Assembly (NCBI GenBank): GCA_002104895.1
Contig: MCFG01000001.1
Coordinates: 30,001 to 94,000, forward strand
Source: Anaeromyces robustus
Taxonomy: Eukaryota > Neocallimastigomycota > Neocallimastigomycetes > Neocallimastigales > Neocallimastigaceae
Direction of reading: 5' to 3'
Length of the DNA stretch: 64,000 nucleotides
Positions 1 to 13,000 of this stretch are shown in pieces (the stretch's first letter is position 1; each line of letters opens with the position of its first letter). Made by a program: the position numbers and the translations under genes. Under the pieces are notes generated by a model. It searched no databases, was not told the DNA's origin, and saw only the letters and a list, made by a program, of their open reading frames with translations.

Positions 1-153
1 TTATTATTATAATTTTATTTTTTTTTTTCAAAATAAAAATTATAAGAATAATAAGAATATATTTTATAAAATTATAAAATTTTATTAAATAATATTCAAA
101 AATATATATATATATATTATTATTATTATTATTATTATTAATTTTATAATTAC

Positions 154-329
154 AATTCTGTAACTTTTCCTTCTTCATCTTCAACACAATTTCTAAAATT
201 ATCTTTATAATTATATTCTATTAATTTTTCTCTAATTTCCTTACAATCTCCTTTAAATTCTTTTTCTGCTAAAATAATATTAAAAATTTGAAATAATAAT
301 AATAAATAATACTGTAATTTCACTTTCAT
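154..329 (-). CDS. First exon of a secreted LRR-family protein, partial (runs off left edge)
   Basis: On the minus strand an ATG at 329 opens 58 codons. They begin with a hydrophobic signal peptide (MKVKLQYYLLLLFQIFNIILA), followed by a charged stretch with two Cys (GDCKEI and RNCVEDEEGK). The exon stops at 154 in phase 2 with donor GTAATT. It aligns well with exon 1 of the LRR/CBM18 gene starting at 6130: both have a signal peptide, a CxEI motif, a RCV/NCV-x-DE-x-G motif, and the same phase-2 donor. I therefore infer a paralogous LRR gene whose remaining exons lie left of the window. Bases 1-153 look like the start of intron 1. The final domain content is unknown. Confidence 0.65.
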
Positions 330-2121
330 TTTTATTTTTTATTTTTCAAATGTTTTTTTTTTTTCTTTTAAAAAAATATAAATTATAGATAACTATCAAA
401 CTTATAATTATTAATTATTATAAAGATATTTTGTATAACTAAAAAAAAGTTTTAAATATAATAATAAAAAAAATGCTTAATAAAAAAAAAAAAAATAAAA
501 AAAAGTACCCAAAGAAATAATTACTTTTATATTTATAAAATTATTTTTAATTAAACTTAATCCAAAAAAAAAAAATATATCTTTTTAAAATTTAATATTT
601 TTGTTACTTTAAATCAAAATAAATTATAATAATAAAAATTAATATATTTTAATATAGAATTTATAGAATATAAGTATATTTAATATATAAAACTAATATA
701 CTTTAATATATGTATATTTAATACTATCTTAATTAAATTTTTATAAAAAAAAAAATTTTTTTTATATTCAAAAAGAATTTCGTTTAATTAAACTAATATT
801 TTAAATAATTAAATAATTTAAATATAATTTTTAAATACTAATCTTATTATGAAAATATAATAAATCAAAAAAAAAAAAAAAAAAAAAAAGATTATTAAAT
901 TTACCACTGCCACCATTATACATTACCATATTATTACTCAAGAAAACTTATTTTATTTAAAATAAAATAATATATATAAATAATATTTATAATAATATAT
1001 TTAGTAATTATATAGAATGTTGCTTTTTTTTTTTTTATTAATAATCATAAAACTTTATTTATTAATATAATATTTAATCTTTTAATAATTAATCTTTTTG
1101 GTAATTATAAATGTTAAATAATATAAAAAAAGAGGCTGCATGAATATATGAATTTATTACTTATATTACTAATTAAGTAAATTTAAATAATCTCTTTCAT
1201 TTCAATATATATATATATATATATAATTTTTTTATATAATGTTAAGTAAAATTTTAAAAAAAAAATATTTTAAAAAAAAATATAAAAAAAAATTTAAAAT
1301 ATATATATCCTATATATTTTATTTTTTCCCATCTGAAGAAAATTATGTTTTTCTGCCTTTATGACAGCCAGCCTGTTACTTTATATATGAAAAAAAAAAG
1401 AAAAAGAAAAAGAAAAGAAATATCTATCTTGATTTTATTGTGCATTTTTTTTTTTTTTTTTTTTTTGATAAATATATTAAAGACTTTTAAAATACTTTTA
1501 TAAAATAAAGGACGACAATTATTAAAACAATTAAAAAAAAAAAAAAGTGTTTTTCAAGTCTTTTAAGATTTATCTTCAGTGTGTAAGTTTTTTTTTTTTT
1601 TTTTTTTTTTTTGATTTTGATTTTTATTCTTTTTCTATATTCTATATTTTATATATAAACTTTTTATTATTTTAAAACTTTTAAAAATTTAAAAACTATT
1701 ACAATATTATGGATTATAAATAAAATTGACACTTTTATATTATATTATTTGATAAACATAGTTTTATAAATTATTATATATAATAAGTAGTATTTTATTT
1801 TATTTTATTTTATTTTATTTTAAATATTAATATTAAAAAAAAATATGAAAAATTATTAATAAATAATAGAATTAGCTCTTTTTTTCTTTTAAAAAAAAAA
1901 ATATTAATTAAAATAGATAAACAATTTAAATAAATGATTAATTATTAAATAGTATTTACTTCATAAATATATATATATATTTATAAAGTAAATTATATAT
2001 ACTAAATACTAAATAGAATATATAGTAAAAAAAAAAAAAAGATTTATAAATATAAATAATTTATTTTTTTAAAAAAAAATATGAATAAAAAAATATAATG
2101 AAAAGGAGAAAAAAATAAAAA

Positions 2122-2159
<38 letters not shown>

Positions 2160-2351
2160 ATAAGAATTATTACTATAGAAAAAAAATACATTTTTTTTAA
2201 ACATCTTACAAAATAATAATTTCTTTAGATACTTTTAATAACACACACATTTTTTTCCCTTTTTTTTTTCTCTTTTTTCCCTTTTTTTTCCTTTTTTTTT
2301 TTTCCTTTTTTTTTTTTTTTTCTTTTTAAATTTTAGTCCAATTTAAATTAC
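330..2351. other. Intergenic, low complexity
   Basis: This stretch holds A/T homopolymers, short (AT)n tracts and a run of about 40 A at roughly 2115-2158. From 2230 to 2330 the plus strand is C/T-rich, just 3' of the LRR/CBM18 stop codon. A slightly less A+T-rich patch lies at 1325-1385, but no reading frame in it is convincing. I see no gene here. Confidence 0.5.
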
Positions 2352-3200
2352 TTAATTACATTTACCAAATTCAGATTGACAACCTGTACCACAATGTTTT
2401 TCTGTAGTACCACAATAACCATATTGACTACAACATTTACCAGATGGACAACGTCCTTCTTTAGCACCACATTTACTATTTGTAGAAGTTGGTAAAGAAG
2501 AAGAAGAAGTTTTAGTAGTTTTAGTTTTAGTTGTAGTCGTAGTTTTTTTAGTAACAGAAGATTTCTTTGTAGTTTTAGTTGTAGTTTTAGTTTTAGTTGT
2601 AGTTGTAGTTTTTTTAGTAACAGAGGATTTCTTTGTAGTTTTAGTAGTTTTAGTAGTTTTAGTAGTTTTACTAGTAGTTTTACTAGTAGTTTTACTAGAT
2701 TTAGTAGTTTTAGTAGTAGTAATACTATTACATTTACCAAATTCAGATTGACATCCTTGATCTATAGAACAATGTTTTTCAGATGTACCACACCAACCAT
2801 ATCTACTACAACATTGACCAGATGGACAACGTCCTTCTTCAGAACCACATTTACCATTTGTAGATGTTGGTAAAGAAGTAGAAGTAGAAGAAGAAGAAGA
2901 TTTTGTTGTTGATTTAGTAGTTGTAGTTTTAGTTTTCTTAGTTGTGGTAGTAGATTTAGTAGTTTTAATTGTAGTAACATTATTAGGATTACATTTACCA
3001 AATTCAGATTGACATCCAGTACCACAATGTTTTTCTGTAGTACCACAATGACCATATTGACTACAACATTGATCAGATGGACAATGACCTTCTTTGGCAC
3101 CACATTTACCATTTGTAGAAGTTGGTAAAGTAGATTTAGAAGTTTTAGTAGTTGTAGTTGTAGTTGTAGTTGTAGTTGTAGTTGTAGTTTTTTTATTAGC

Positions 3201-3246
<46 letters not shown>

Positions 3247-3584
3247 ATATTATTACATTTACCAAATTCAGATTGACAACCTTGAGCTATAGAACAATGT
3301 TTTTCAGATGTACCACACCAACCATATCTACTACAACATTCATTAGATGGACAATAACCATCTTCTTCACCACATTTTCCATTTGTACTTATCTTTTCTT
3401 TAGGTGGTTTATCGGAATTGGAACCATCACAAAATGGTATTTTATGACCAGGTTCATCAAAACAATCCATATCCTTTGGTTTACATAAAGAAGTATTAGA
3501 TCCATATCCACAAGTTTCAAGACTTTCATTTGTTAAAGTTTTTCCTTTAAGGTTTGGGTTAAATGCTAAATAACTATATACATG

Positions 3585-3617
<33 letters not shown>

Positions 3618-4936
3618 TCAATTATAATATATATAATATTTAAAAATTATAACAATAAAATATAATAATATAATATAATATAATATAATATAATATAATA
3701 TAATATAATATAGTATAGTATAGTATAATAAAATAAAATTTAAATAAAAATGTTATAAAAAAATAAAAAAGTATAATTAGCTATTAATAATTTTTATATT
3801 AAAATTTTTATTTATTTTTTTTTTTTTTTTTTTTTTTTATAATATATTGATATATCCATTCAAAATATATATTTAATATATATATATATGTATATTAATA
3901 ATAATTTTCTTACATGAATTTAAGATTCTTTAATGAATTAAGAGATTCTGGAATTTCGTTTTCAAAAGCATTACTAAATAAATCACTAAAAAATATTTTT
4001 AATAAATAAATATATTTATAGGAATTATCCATATAAATATCAGTATTGTTTTTATTGTACATATATTAATATTAATATTAATAAAATTCAAACATACATA
4101 TATTCAAGTTTAGTGAGAGTAGATAATTTTTCAGGAAGAATAGGAATTTCTTGTTCAGTAATAATCCTATTTTTATTAAAAAAAAAAAAATTTTTTTTTT
4201 ATCAATAATTAGTTTTAATAAAATATTATTATTATTATTTTTTTTTTAAATATATATATATATTTTACTGACAATTTTCTAAGATCTTCTTGTAAAAAAA
4301 CAAAATTTGGAATTTCTTTAAGATAACGATGATGAAAACCAGTAATTTTTCTAATATATATATATAAAATATAATAAATAGGTAAAAAAAAAAAAAAAAA
4401 AAATAAAAATAAAAAATATAATTAAATAAAGAAAACATTATATATATATATATATATATATTAATTTTTATTTTGTAAACGATAAATATATAAATTTATA
4501 TTTTTTCTTACATTGCTTTTAATTTCCTTAAAGTTTCAAGAGGACTAAAGTCGACTGGTTCGGCAGCATTTATAATTTCTCTTTTATAATAAATAATAAT
4601 AAATTTATTATAAATAATAAAAAAATATTAATAATGTAATAAAGTATAATAATGATGAAATATTATATAATGATTAACCATATGTTCATAATAATAATAA
4701 TAATTATTATTATTAATATATAGATATTATTATTTTTATTAAATATAATTAAATAAATATAAATGATTAATATATATTCTATATATTATATTTACAATTC
4801 TTCAAGATTGTTTAACTCTGAAATTTCGTTAATATTTTCGGTTGTAAGTTCCATACCTTCAAGAGATCTTTTTTATATGAATATTTATAGGAATAATAAA
4901 AATAATAAGAATTAGTAAGAATTCAATTTATATAAA

Positions 4937-4967
<31 letters not shown>

Positions 4968-6130
4968 TATATTAAGTATAATGATAATAAAAGTTTTTAA
5001 TAAGAAATTATTTTTTATTACATACAATTTTTTTAAAGTTTTAGAAACCTTTAATTTACCACTTTTAATTACAAATCTAGAATATTCTCTTAAACCAGCA
5101 TAAAATAAATATCTAAAATATATAATAAAGATATAGATATATATAAATTTATAATAATTTAATAAAATATTAAATAAAAATGATAATTAATTATATTTAA
5201 ATAATTAAATAAATTGTTTTAAAATTATTTTTAAATAAAAATAAGAATTTAATAAATTATTTTTATTTTTTTTTCATTTTTTTAAATAAAAAATAAATTT
5301 ATTAATCATAAAATATAATAATATAAATTAATTCTATATCACATATTATTTAATAATGGACTTACAATTCTTCTAAGTTTGGTAACTTTGTTATAGCTTC
5401 AGGAAAATCAGAAAATTTTGAAAAATAAAAAAAATCTTCATCAGTATCACCAAAAAATACTCCAACATAAAAATAACTTTATTATAGAATTAATAATAAT
5501 AAATATAAAATAAAAATTATTATTATATATACATTTAATTTATTGTATATTGAATAAAACAATATAATTAGAAATTTGTATTAATATATAATTGTTTTTT
5601 ATTAATAATATAAAACAAATAATTATAATTATAATAATAATAATAATAATAATAATAAACTTACAGTTTGGTTATAGTATTATAAGATAAAATCTTATTA
5701 ATATCTTCTTCTTCTAAAGATTCATTTAATACTTTCCTATATTAAATTATAAAATAAATATTTTTTTTTATAAATATTATTTATTTAAATTATTAAACTA
5801 TTTCTTATTTATTTATTTATTTATTTATTTATTCATTTATTTATTCATTTATTTATTATTTGTTCTTAATATATATATAATAGTTTTTTTTTTCATTAAA
5901 AAAAAAAAAACAATAAAATTTTAATAAATGATTTCAAATTAAAGTTATTAAAATTCTTACAAATCAATGACATGTCCGTTTTCATCAGTTACACATCTTT
6001 CAATATTATTATAATAACTTACTCTTTTGCTTTCTATATAATCTTTAATTTCTTCACAATCATTAGCTAAAACAGTAGAAAGAGTAAGTAAAATAAAACT
6101 TACTCCTGTTAAAAATAAATTTAATTTCAT
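2352..6130 (-). CDS. Secreted leucine-rich-repeat protein with four C-terminal chitin-binding type 1 (CBM18) domains; 10 exons
   Basis: Exons on the minus strand: 6130-5961, 5736-5665, 5476-5366, 5112-5026, 4867-4796, 4580-4512, 4350-4273, 4166-4098, 3985-3914 and 3573-2352. They join to 673 codons with no stop. Introns are GT-AG and every one is phase 2. Residues 1-22 are a signal peptide, followed by a short Cys-containing cap (NDCEEI, RCVTDENG). Exons 2-9 each encode roughly one leucine-rich repeat, for example IPESLNSLKNLKF. The last exon begins with an LRR end-cap (LAFNPNLKGKTLTNESLETC). It then carries four hevein-like domains at about residues 331-373, 421-461, 506-548 and 632-672, each with the CCS-x-YG-x-CG core, separated by long Thr/Lys/Ser linkers that are probably O-glycosylated. 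CBM18 binds chitin or GlcNAc polymers and LRRs usually bind protein, so an extracellular wall-associated or surface-recognition role is likely. The ligand is unknown. Confidence 0.85.
3581..3735. repeat. Microsatellites in the last intron of the LRR/CBM18 gene
   Basis: An AAT array (about 3589-3616) is followed by a TAATA pentamer array (about 3660-3727). The array ends in several units changed to TAGTA. Both lie in the intron before the last exon and do not touch the splice sites. Confidence 0.8.
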
Positions 6131-7760
6131 TATTAAAATTTATCTATTATATAAAAAAATAAATAAATATTTTAAAAGTAAAAATAAAATAAAAAAGGAA
6201 AAAAAAAAAATAAAAAATTAAAAAAAAAATTATTATTTATATAAATTCTTAATTTGAAATCTAGCCGTTATTTTTTTTTTTATATATATATATAATATAA
6301 CAAATATATTAATATTTATAATAAAAAAAATTTTAATTATATATTATAAATTAAAAATTAAAAATTAAAAAAAAAAAAAAAGAAAAAAAAAAAAAAAAAA
6401 AAAAAAACATATATATATAAGTTTTAATTTTTAATTTTTAAATTTTTAATTTTTAATTTATTTTTTTTATTAAAAATTTAATAAAATAAATGTATAAATA
6501 AATTATTAATTAAATAAATTTTTTTGATTTCAATATTGATAAATTATGAATAATCTATTTTTTTATATATTATCAGAGATTTCCTTTTTAATATTAAATA
6601 AATGAATAAATTAATAATAATTAAATAAATAATTAAATAAATGTATAAATAAATTATTAATTAAATAAATTTTTTTGATTTCAATATTTTATTCATCCAT
6701 TTTTATATAGTTTTTTTAATTATATATTTAATATGAAATTTTTTTGGATATATTAAAACAATAAATAATTATAAAATAATATATTTAATAATATATTATA
6801 ATATATATAAACATATATTAATGCATTATCAAAAATTATTTTGATTCTTTTTACTTTAAATAAAAAAATAAATTTTCTTTTTCTGTAAACTTTGTGAAAC
6901 ATACTATAAAAATAAATAAATAAATATTTTAAATATAAATAAATTATTATAATAAATATTTAATAAAAATAAATAAATAATTAATTAATAATCAAATAAA
7001 TTTCTATGAATAAAATACTTTTAAAATAAAAAGGATTGATAATATAAAATGAAATTATAAAATAATATAAATGATAAAGTATATTTAATAATAATCTCTC
7101 TTTTTTTTTATTTGTCATTGTTGTTAAATGTTATAAAGGTTTTTAGAAAGTTATATCATTATATCATTATATAATATGTTATATCAATTATTATTATCAA
7201 TTTTTCCTTAACTTAAAATCTTTATAACTATTGAAACTTTTTAAATTGAAAAAAAAAATTTTTTTTTATATCAGTGACAGGCTTTTATTATTATATTTTA
7301 TTTATTTATTTATTTATTTTATTTATTTAGTTTGTTAGTTTGTTTGTTATTTTGTTTGTTTGTTAGTTTTTTTGTTAGTTTGTTGAAAAATAAAGATTTA
7401 AAATAAATAAAAAAAAAAGACTGATCTCTTCAAATAAAAAAAAAAAAAAATAGAGAAAAAAAAAAGGGTTTTCTTTTTTCTTTTAAGTACTATGTAATAC
7501 ATTAATGAATAAAATAATTAAACAAAGATTTATTATAAATTATTATAAATAATACAATAAAATGAAATGGTGATAAAATAAGAAAAAAAATAAAAATAAA
7601 AAATTGTAGATTTATTTTTTTTTTTAATAACTATTATATATATAAAATTATATTATCAAAATTATAAATTATCAATGTTTAAAATTATCAAAGAATAAAA
7701 AGAATATTAAAAATATATCTATTTAAAATAAAAAAAAAAAAGAAAAAAGAAAAAAAAATA

Positions 7761-7791
<31 letters not shown>

Positions 7792-8283
7792 TAATAAAAT
7801 TGATTTATACATATATATCATTTATATTTTTTTTATTTCTATATAATATAATTAATAATATATTATTTAAAAATATATATATATATATATGGTTTTTATT
7901 TTTGGTTATTTCGTGTTTTTGTTTTTTTTATATTATTTAAAATATTAATAAGAATTTAGTTATTTTTTATATATATATAAAATTATTTTATTTTTAAATT
8001 CTATTTAATAAATTTATATATATTTAAAAAATAACAAAAGATTTTTTTTTCTTTCTTATCTTAAATTATTTATATCAATTTTATTTTATTTTATTATATA
8101 CATTATTTATAAAAAAAAATTATTTCAATAATTTTAATAAATTACAAATATTTATATATAAATATTATTATTATTATTTACAATTAATTAATCAATTAAA
8201 ATATTAATAATATATATTTTACTTTTTCTTTATATATATATTTTTTGTTTTTGTTTTTGTTTTTTTTTTTTTTTTTTTTTTTT

Positions 8284-8315
<32 letters not shown>
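6131..8315. other. Intergenic with a 54-bp direct repeat
   Basis: No gene is recognised. A 54-bp block starting aaataaatgtataaataaat occurs at 6484-6537 and again at 6635-6688 in the same orientation. It is more complex than the surrounding microsatellites. The rest is A/T runs, TTTG-type repeats near 7320-7380, and long T runs at 8260-8318 abutting the 3' end of the ankyrin gene. Confidence 0.6.
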
Positions 8316-8320
<5 letters not shown>

Positions 8321-9953
8321 CTTCTTTTAATATTAATTCATTAAAATTAATTTCATGTTTCTCTGCATAATCCATTAATAATTCCCGAATTTCATTATTA
8401 TTTTTTATATTACATAATAATGGATTAATACCATCATAATTTTCACTATATTCTAATAGAATATCATGATTTTCAGCATAATCTATTAACAGTTTTACCA
8501 TATCATAATTATTTAAATAAATAGCAAAAAATAAAGGATAATCCCCTTCATCATCTCTTTCATTTAATTCTAAAATAATATCATGATTTTCAGCATAATC
8601 TATTAATAATTTTACCATGTCATAATTATTAATATAAGTAGCAAAAAATATAGGATAATCCCCTTCTAAATCTTTAATATTTAAATTTAAAATAATGTCA
8701 TATTCATTAGAATAATCCATTAATAATTCAACTATTTCAATATTATTTTTTATAATGGCTACAGTTAAAGGGTAATTATTATAATCATCTTTTTCATTTA
8801 TTTCTAAAATAATATCATGTTTATTAGCATAATCAATTAAAACTTTAACCATTTCAATATTATTTTGAAATATAGCATTTAAAAGTGGAAATTTTTCATA
8901 GACTTCTTTAGCATTCATTTCTAAAATAATATCATGTCTATCCGCATAGTCTATTAATAATTCAATAATTTCTATACTATTAACATACGTAGCGGATAAA
9001 AGTGTATAATAATTAATATTTGTTTTTTCATTTAATTTTAAAATTATATCATGTCTTTCAGCATAATCTATTAACATTTTTACCATATCAACATTAATTT
9101 CAATAATTGACCATATTAAAGGATAATTACCATTATCTCCTTTTTCATTAAGTTCTAAAAGGATATCATGTTCTTCGGCATAATCTATTAATAATTTCAC
9201 CATATCAAAATTATTAGCAAAAATAGCACATAAAATTGGATAATTATTAAGATAATTTTTTTTATTTAATTCTAATTTTATATCATGTTTATTAGCATAA
9301 TCAATTAATAATAAAACAATTTCAAAGTTATCTTTAACCGTAGCATTTAAAATGGGATAATCACCTTCACTAACTTCATTCAATTCTAAAAGGATATCAT
9401 GTTTATCGGCATAGTTGATTAATATTTGAACAATTTCATCATTAATTTCATTACATGCACATAAAATTGGATAATTATTGATAGAATTTTTTTCATTTAA
9501 TTCTAATATTATATTATGACGGTCAGCATATTCCATTAATAATAAAATAATATCAATATCATTTTCAAAAATACTAATTAATAATGGATAATTTTTAGTA
9601 TTATCTTTTTCATTTAAATTTAAAATTACATTATGTTTATCAGAATAGTTCATTAATATTTTAACTATTTCAACATCTGTTTTATAAACAGCACTTAAAA
9701 GAGGATAAATACCTTTGTCATCTTTTTCATTTAACTCTAAAATAATATTATTATTTTCAGCATATTCTATTAAAATATTTATAATATCAATATTTGTTTC
9801 AAAAATAGCACTTAAAAGAGGATAAATACCATTTTCATCTTTTTCATTTAACTGTAAAATAATATCATTATCATTAGCATAGTCTATTATTAATTTTAAT
9901 TGTTCTATATCATTATTATCAATACATTCAAGAATATTATTCAATGAATTCAT
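8316..9953 (-). CDS. Ankyrin-repeat-like protein with about 13 tandem 39-residue repeats
   Basis: This is a single uninterrupted 545-residue frame from ATG 9953 to the stop at 8316-8318. After a short N-terminal helix region (IEQLKLIIDYAND) the protein is almost entirely tandem repeats of about 39 residues. Typical segments are HDIILELNEKDDxxxYPL, a short AIFxNN turn, and DMVKLLIDYAE. The YPL-x-x-A helix followed by the (I/M)VKLLIDYA helix is the ankyrin two-helix pattern. The repeat is longer than the usual 33 residues because of the xxDIILELNEK segment. There is no signal peptide or membrane segment, so it is probably cytosolic and a protein-interaction scaffold. Partners are unknown. The ATG is placed just before the first repeat, so the N terminus is short. 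Confidence 0.8.
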
Positions 9954-9977
9954 GTCTAATAAAATTTATTTATTATT

Positions 9978-10032
<55 letters not shown>

Positions 10033-13000
10033 TTAATTTAATTATTTGTTAATTTATTTATTAATTTATTTATTTATTATTTATTTATTTATTTATTTAT
10101 TTATTACTATATATATTTATATAAAATTAATTTATATATTATTATTACTGGGTATGGTTATAATATTTTATTAAGTATTATTTAATATATTTAATATATT
10201 TAATATATATTAATATATATTAAGTAATATAATTTATTAATTAAAATGTAATATTTATTATAATTTTTGATGAATTATTTATTAATTATTATTTATTATT
10301 TATAATTTTTATTATTTATTATATCTTGTTAAATATTTTGTTTTTGTTTTTGTTTTTGTTTTTTTTTTTTTTTATTTTTAAAATAATTCACATTCATATA
10401 CTATATAATTACTGTCATTTTTATTTTATATTTTATATTTTATTTTATTTTATTTAAATTTGTTTCATTTTTTAATTTTATTATTTTATTTTATTTTATT
10501 TTATTTTATTTAATTTAATTTTATTTTATTTTATTTTATTTTTAAAAATTTCAAAAAAAAAAAAAAAAAAGAAAATTTAAAGTGTTTTTATAGTTTTGGT
10601 TTTGTTTCGTTTTTTTTTATATATATAAATATAATTTTTATTAAAGAAAAAAAAATAGAAAAAAGAAAATAAAAAAATTTTTTTTTTGTTATTAACAAAA
10701 TTTAATTTATTTTGTGATCAAAATTGAAAAAAAAATTTTTATTAATTTTGTGATGATGAACTAATTATTAATATATTAAAATATAATCAATTTATATAAA
10801 CTTATATAAAAATATATATATTCATAATAATATATACAATATATGATTTAATATAAATTTATTTTTATTATATTAAAAGAAGTTTTTATGAAATAAGTGA
10901 TCATATTACATTTTGTATTTAATTAAAAAATATTAAATAGAAAAAACAAAAACAAAAAAAAAAAAAAAAAAACTGTTATTATATTAATAAATTGTAATTT
11001 AAATAAATGAATGAAAAAATATAATGTAAATAAATAATAAATAAAAATTAAATAAATAAATATATAAATAATAAAAAATAATTGGAAGAGTGGTATTATT
11101 ATTATTATTATTATTATTATATGATTTAATTTGATGTTATATTATATTATATGATATAAACTTATTGGTTTGCTATTCAAGATAAATTGAAATATAACGA
11201 ATGAAAATGAAAATAAAAAAATAAAAATTCATTATATCTAATCTTTATATATATAATATATTTAAATATTTAAATAACAAAAAGGTGTATTAATTAATAA
11301 TAAATGAAATCATCATCATTATTAATTTTCTAATGATTATGGTTACATTATTAATAATCAGTGATTATGGTTACAATCATAATAATTATTACAATTAAAG
11401 TTACAGCCAAAATTAATAATCAATATTAAGAGTAACAAAAGGTAAACTAAAAAAAAAACAAAAACATTTATTATTAAATATTATTTTTGATAAGAATTTT
11501 TAAATAAATAATGAAAATTGGTAAATGTCTTTAAAAAAAAAAAAGAAAGAAAGAAAGACATATACAATTATTTATACTTGAAGTAAATTTTTTATAATCA
11601 TTCTTATTATTCTTTTTTTTTTTTTTTTTTGACTTTTCTTTTAATTCATAACATACCAACCTTTTACATAATTTTTTTATTATATTTAAAAAATAATAAA
11701 GTGTAATAAAAATTTAAAATAATAATTTTTTTATTATTACAATTACTATTATTCTAATTAATTAATTTTGTCTTTTTGTTTTGTTTTTTGTTTTGTCTTT
11801 TGTTTTGTTATTGTTGTTTTATAGTATGGTATAGAAACTTTATAAAAAATTTTTTTTTATTTTAACTGCCTGATGATAATTTTTAATATTATTAAAAGTC
11901 AAATGAATTTTTAATTTTTTTTTTTTAATTTTTAATGTAGGACAATATTATTTTAATAAATAAATAATTAATTAATTAATTAATTAAATTATTATAAAAT
12001 AAATAAATAAATAATAAATAAATAAATAAATAAATAATAAAAATTATAACAACATTTAAATAAACTTTTTTATTTTATTTAATTATGTAATAATAATATT
12101 TATTTATATAATAATTAATTCTCTTTTTTTATATATAAATATGTAAATATTTATTTATTTTTTTAACATTTTACTTTTTTATATCCTTTATTCCTTATTA
12201 AATAGTTATTAAATAATATTTAATAATATTTGATTAATTATTTTAATTATAGAAGATTGAAATTTTTTTTATTTTTTTTTAATATTTTATTTTTATTTTT
12301 AATTTTAATTTTTATTTTAATTTTCCATTAATTATTCTTTATTATTTATTAATCATTAATCATTTATTATTTGTTATTTATTATTTATTAATCATTATTT
12401 ATTATTCATTATGTTTATATTTAATGTTTAAAAATATTGTTGAGAGAAACTTCTTAAAATTAAACAAAAATAAATCATGAAAAAATGATTTTGTTTCATT
12501 TTTTTTAATCTATAGAGTTATTATTTTTAATTTTTTTCTATTGAATGTTTATTGATTTTTTTTTTTTTTATTTCCTTATGGTAACACAAAAAAAAATTAA
12601 ATTTTTAATTAAAAATTTTCAACTCTCTTTTTATAACTGCCTTTATTATTAAATAATAATAAATAATAAATAATAATAATAATAAAAAAAAAAACGATGA
12701 TTAAAGTAATTCATGATTTTAATTAATAAAACATTAAAAAAGTTTTCTTTTAATATTTTAATAGTTTTTAATGAAGACTAATTAAGAAAAAAAGTCGTTT
12801 TTGATTATATTATTTTAAGATTTTTTTTTATATATAAACTTATTTAATTAAAATAAATAGCCAACTAATACTTCACAATAATTAACTAATTCTTATATAC
12901 AAAAATTAATTAAAGTTTTAAATAGCATGACATTTAATTAACTAAAAATTATACATTAACTATTTATTATAAAAGAATTAAAATTAGAATTAAAATTAAA

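Noticed and set aside
2348-3488. Alternative minus- and plus-strand frames over the chitin-binding exon (Leu/Val-rich)
   Set aside because: They are shadows of the Thr-codon repeats in other frames; the CBM18 frame has the Cys pattern and splices in phase to the LRR exons.
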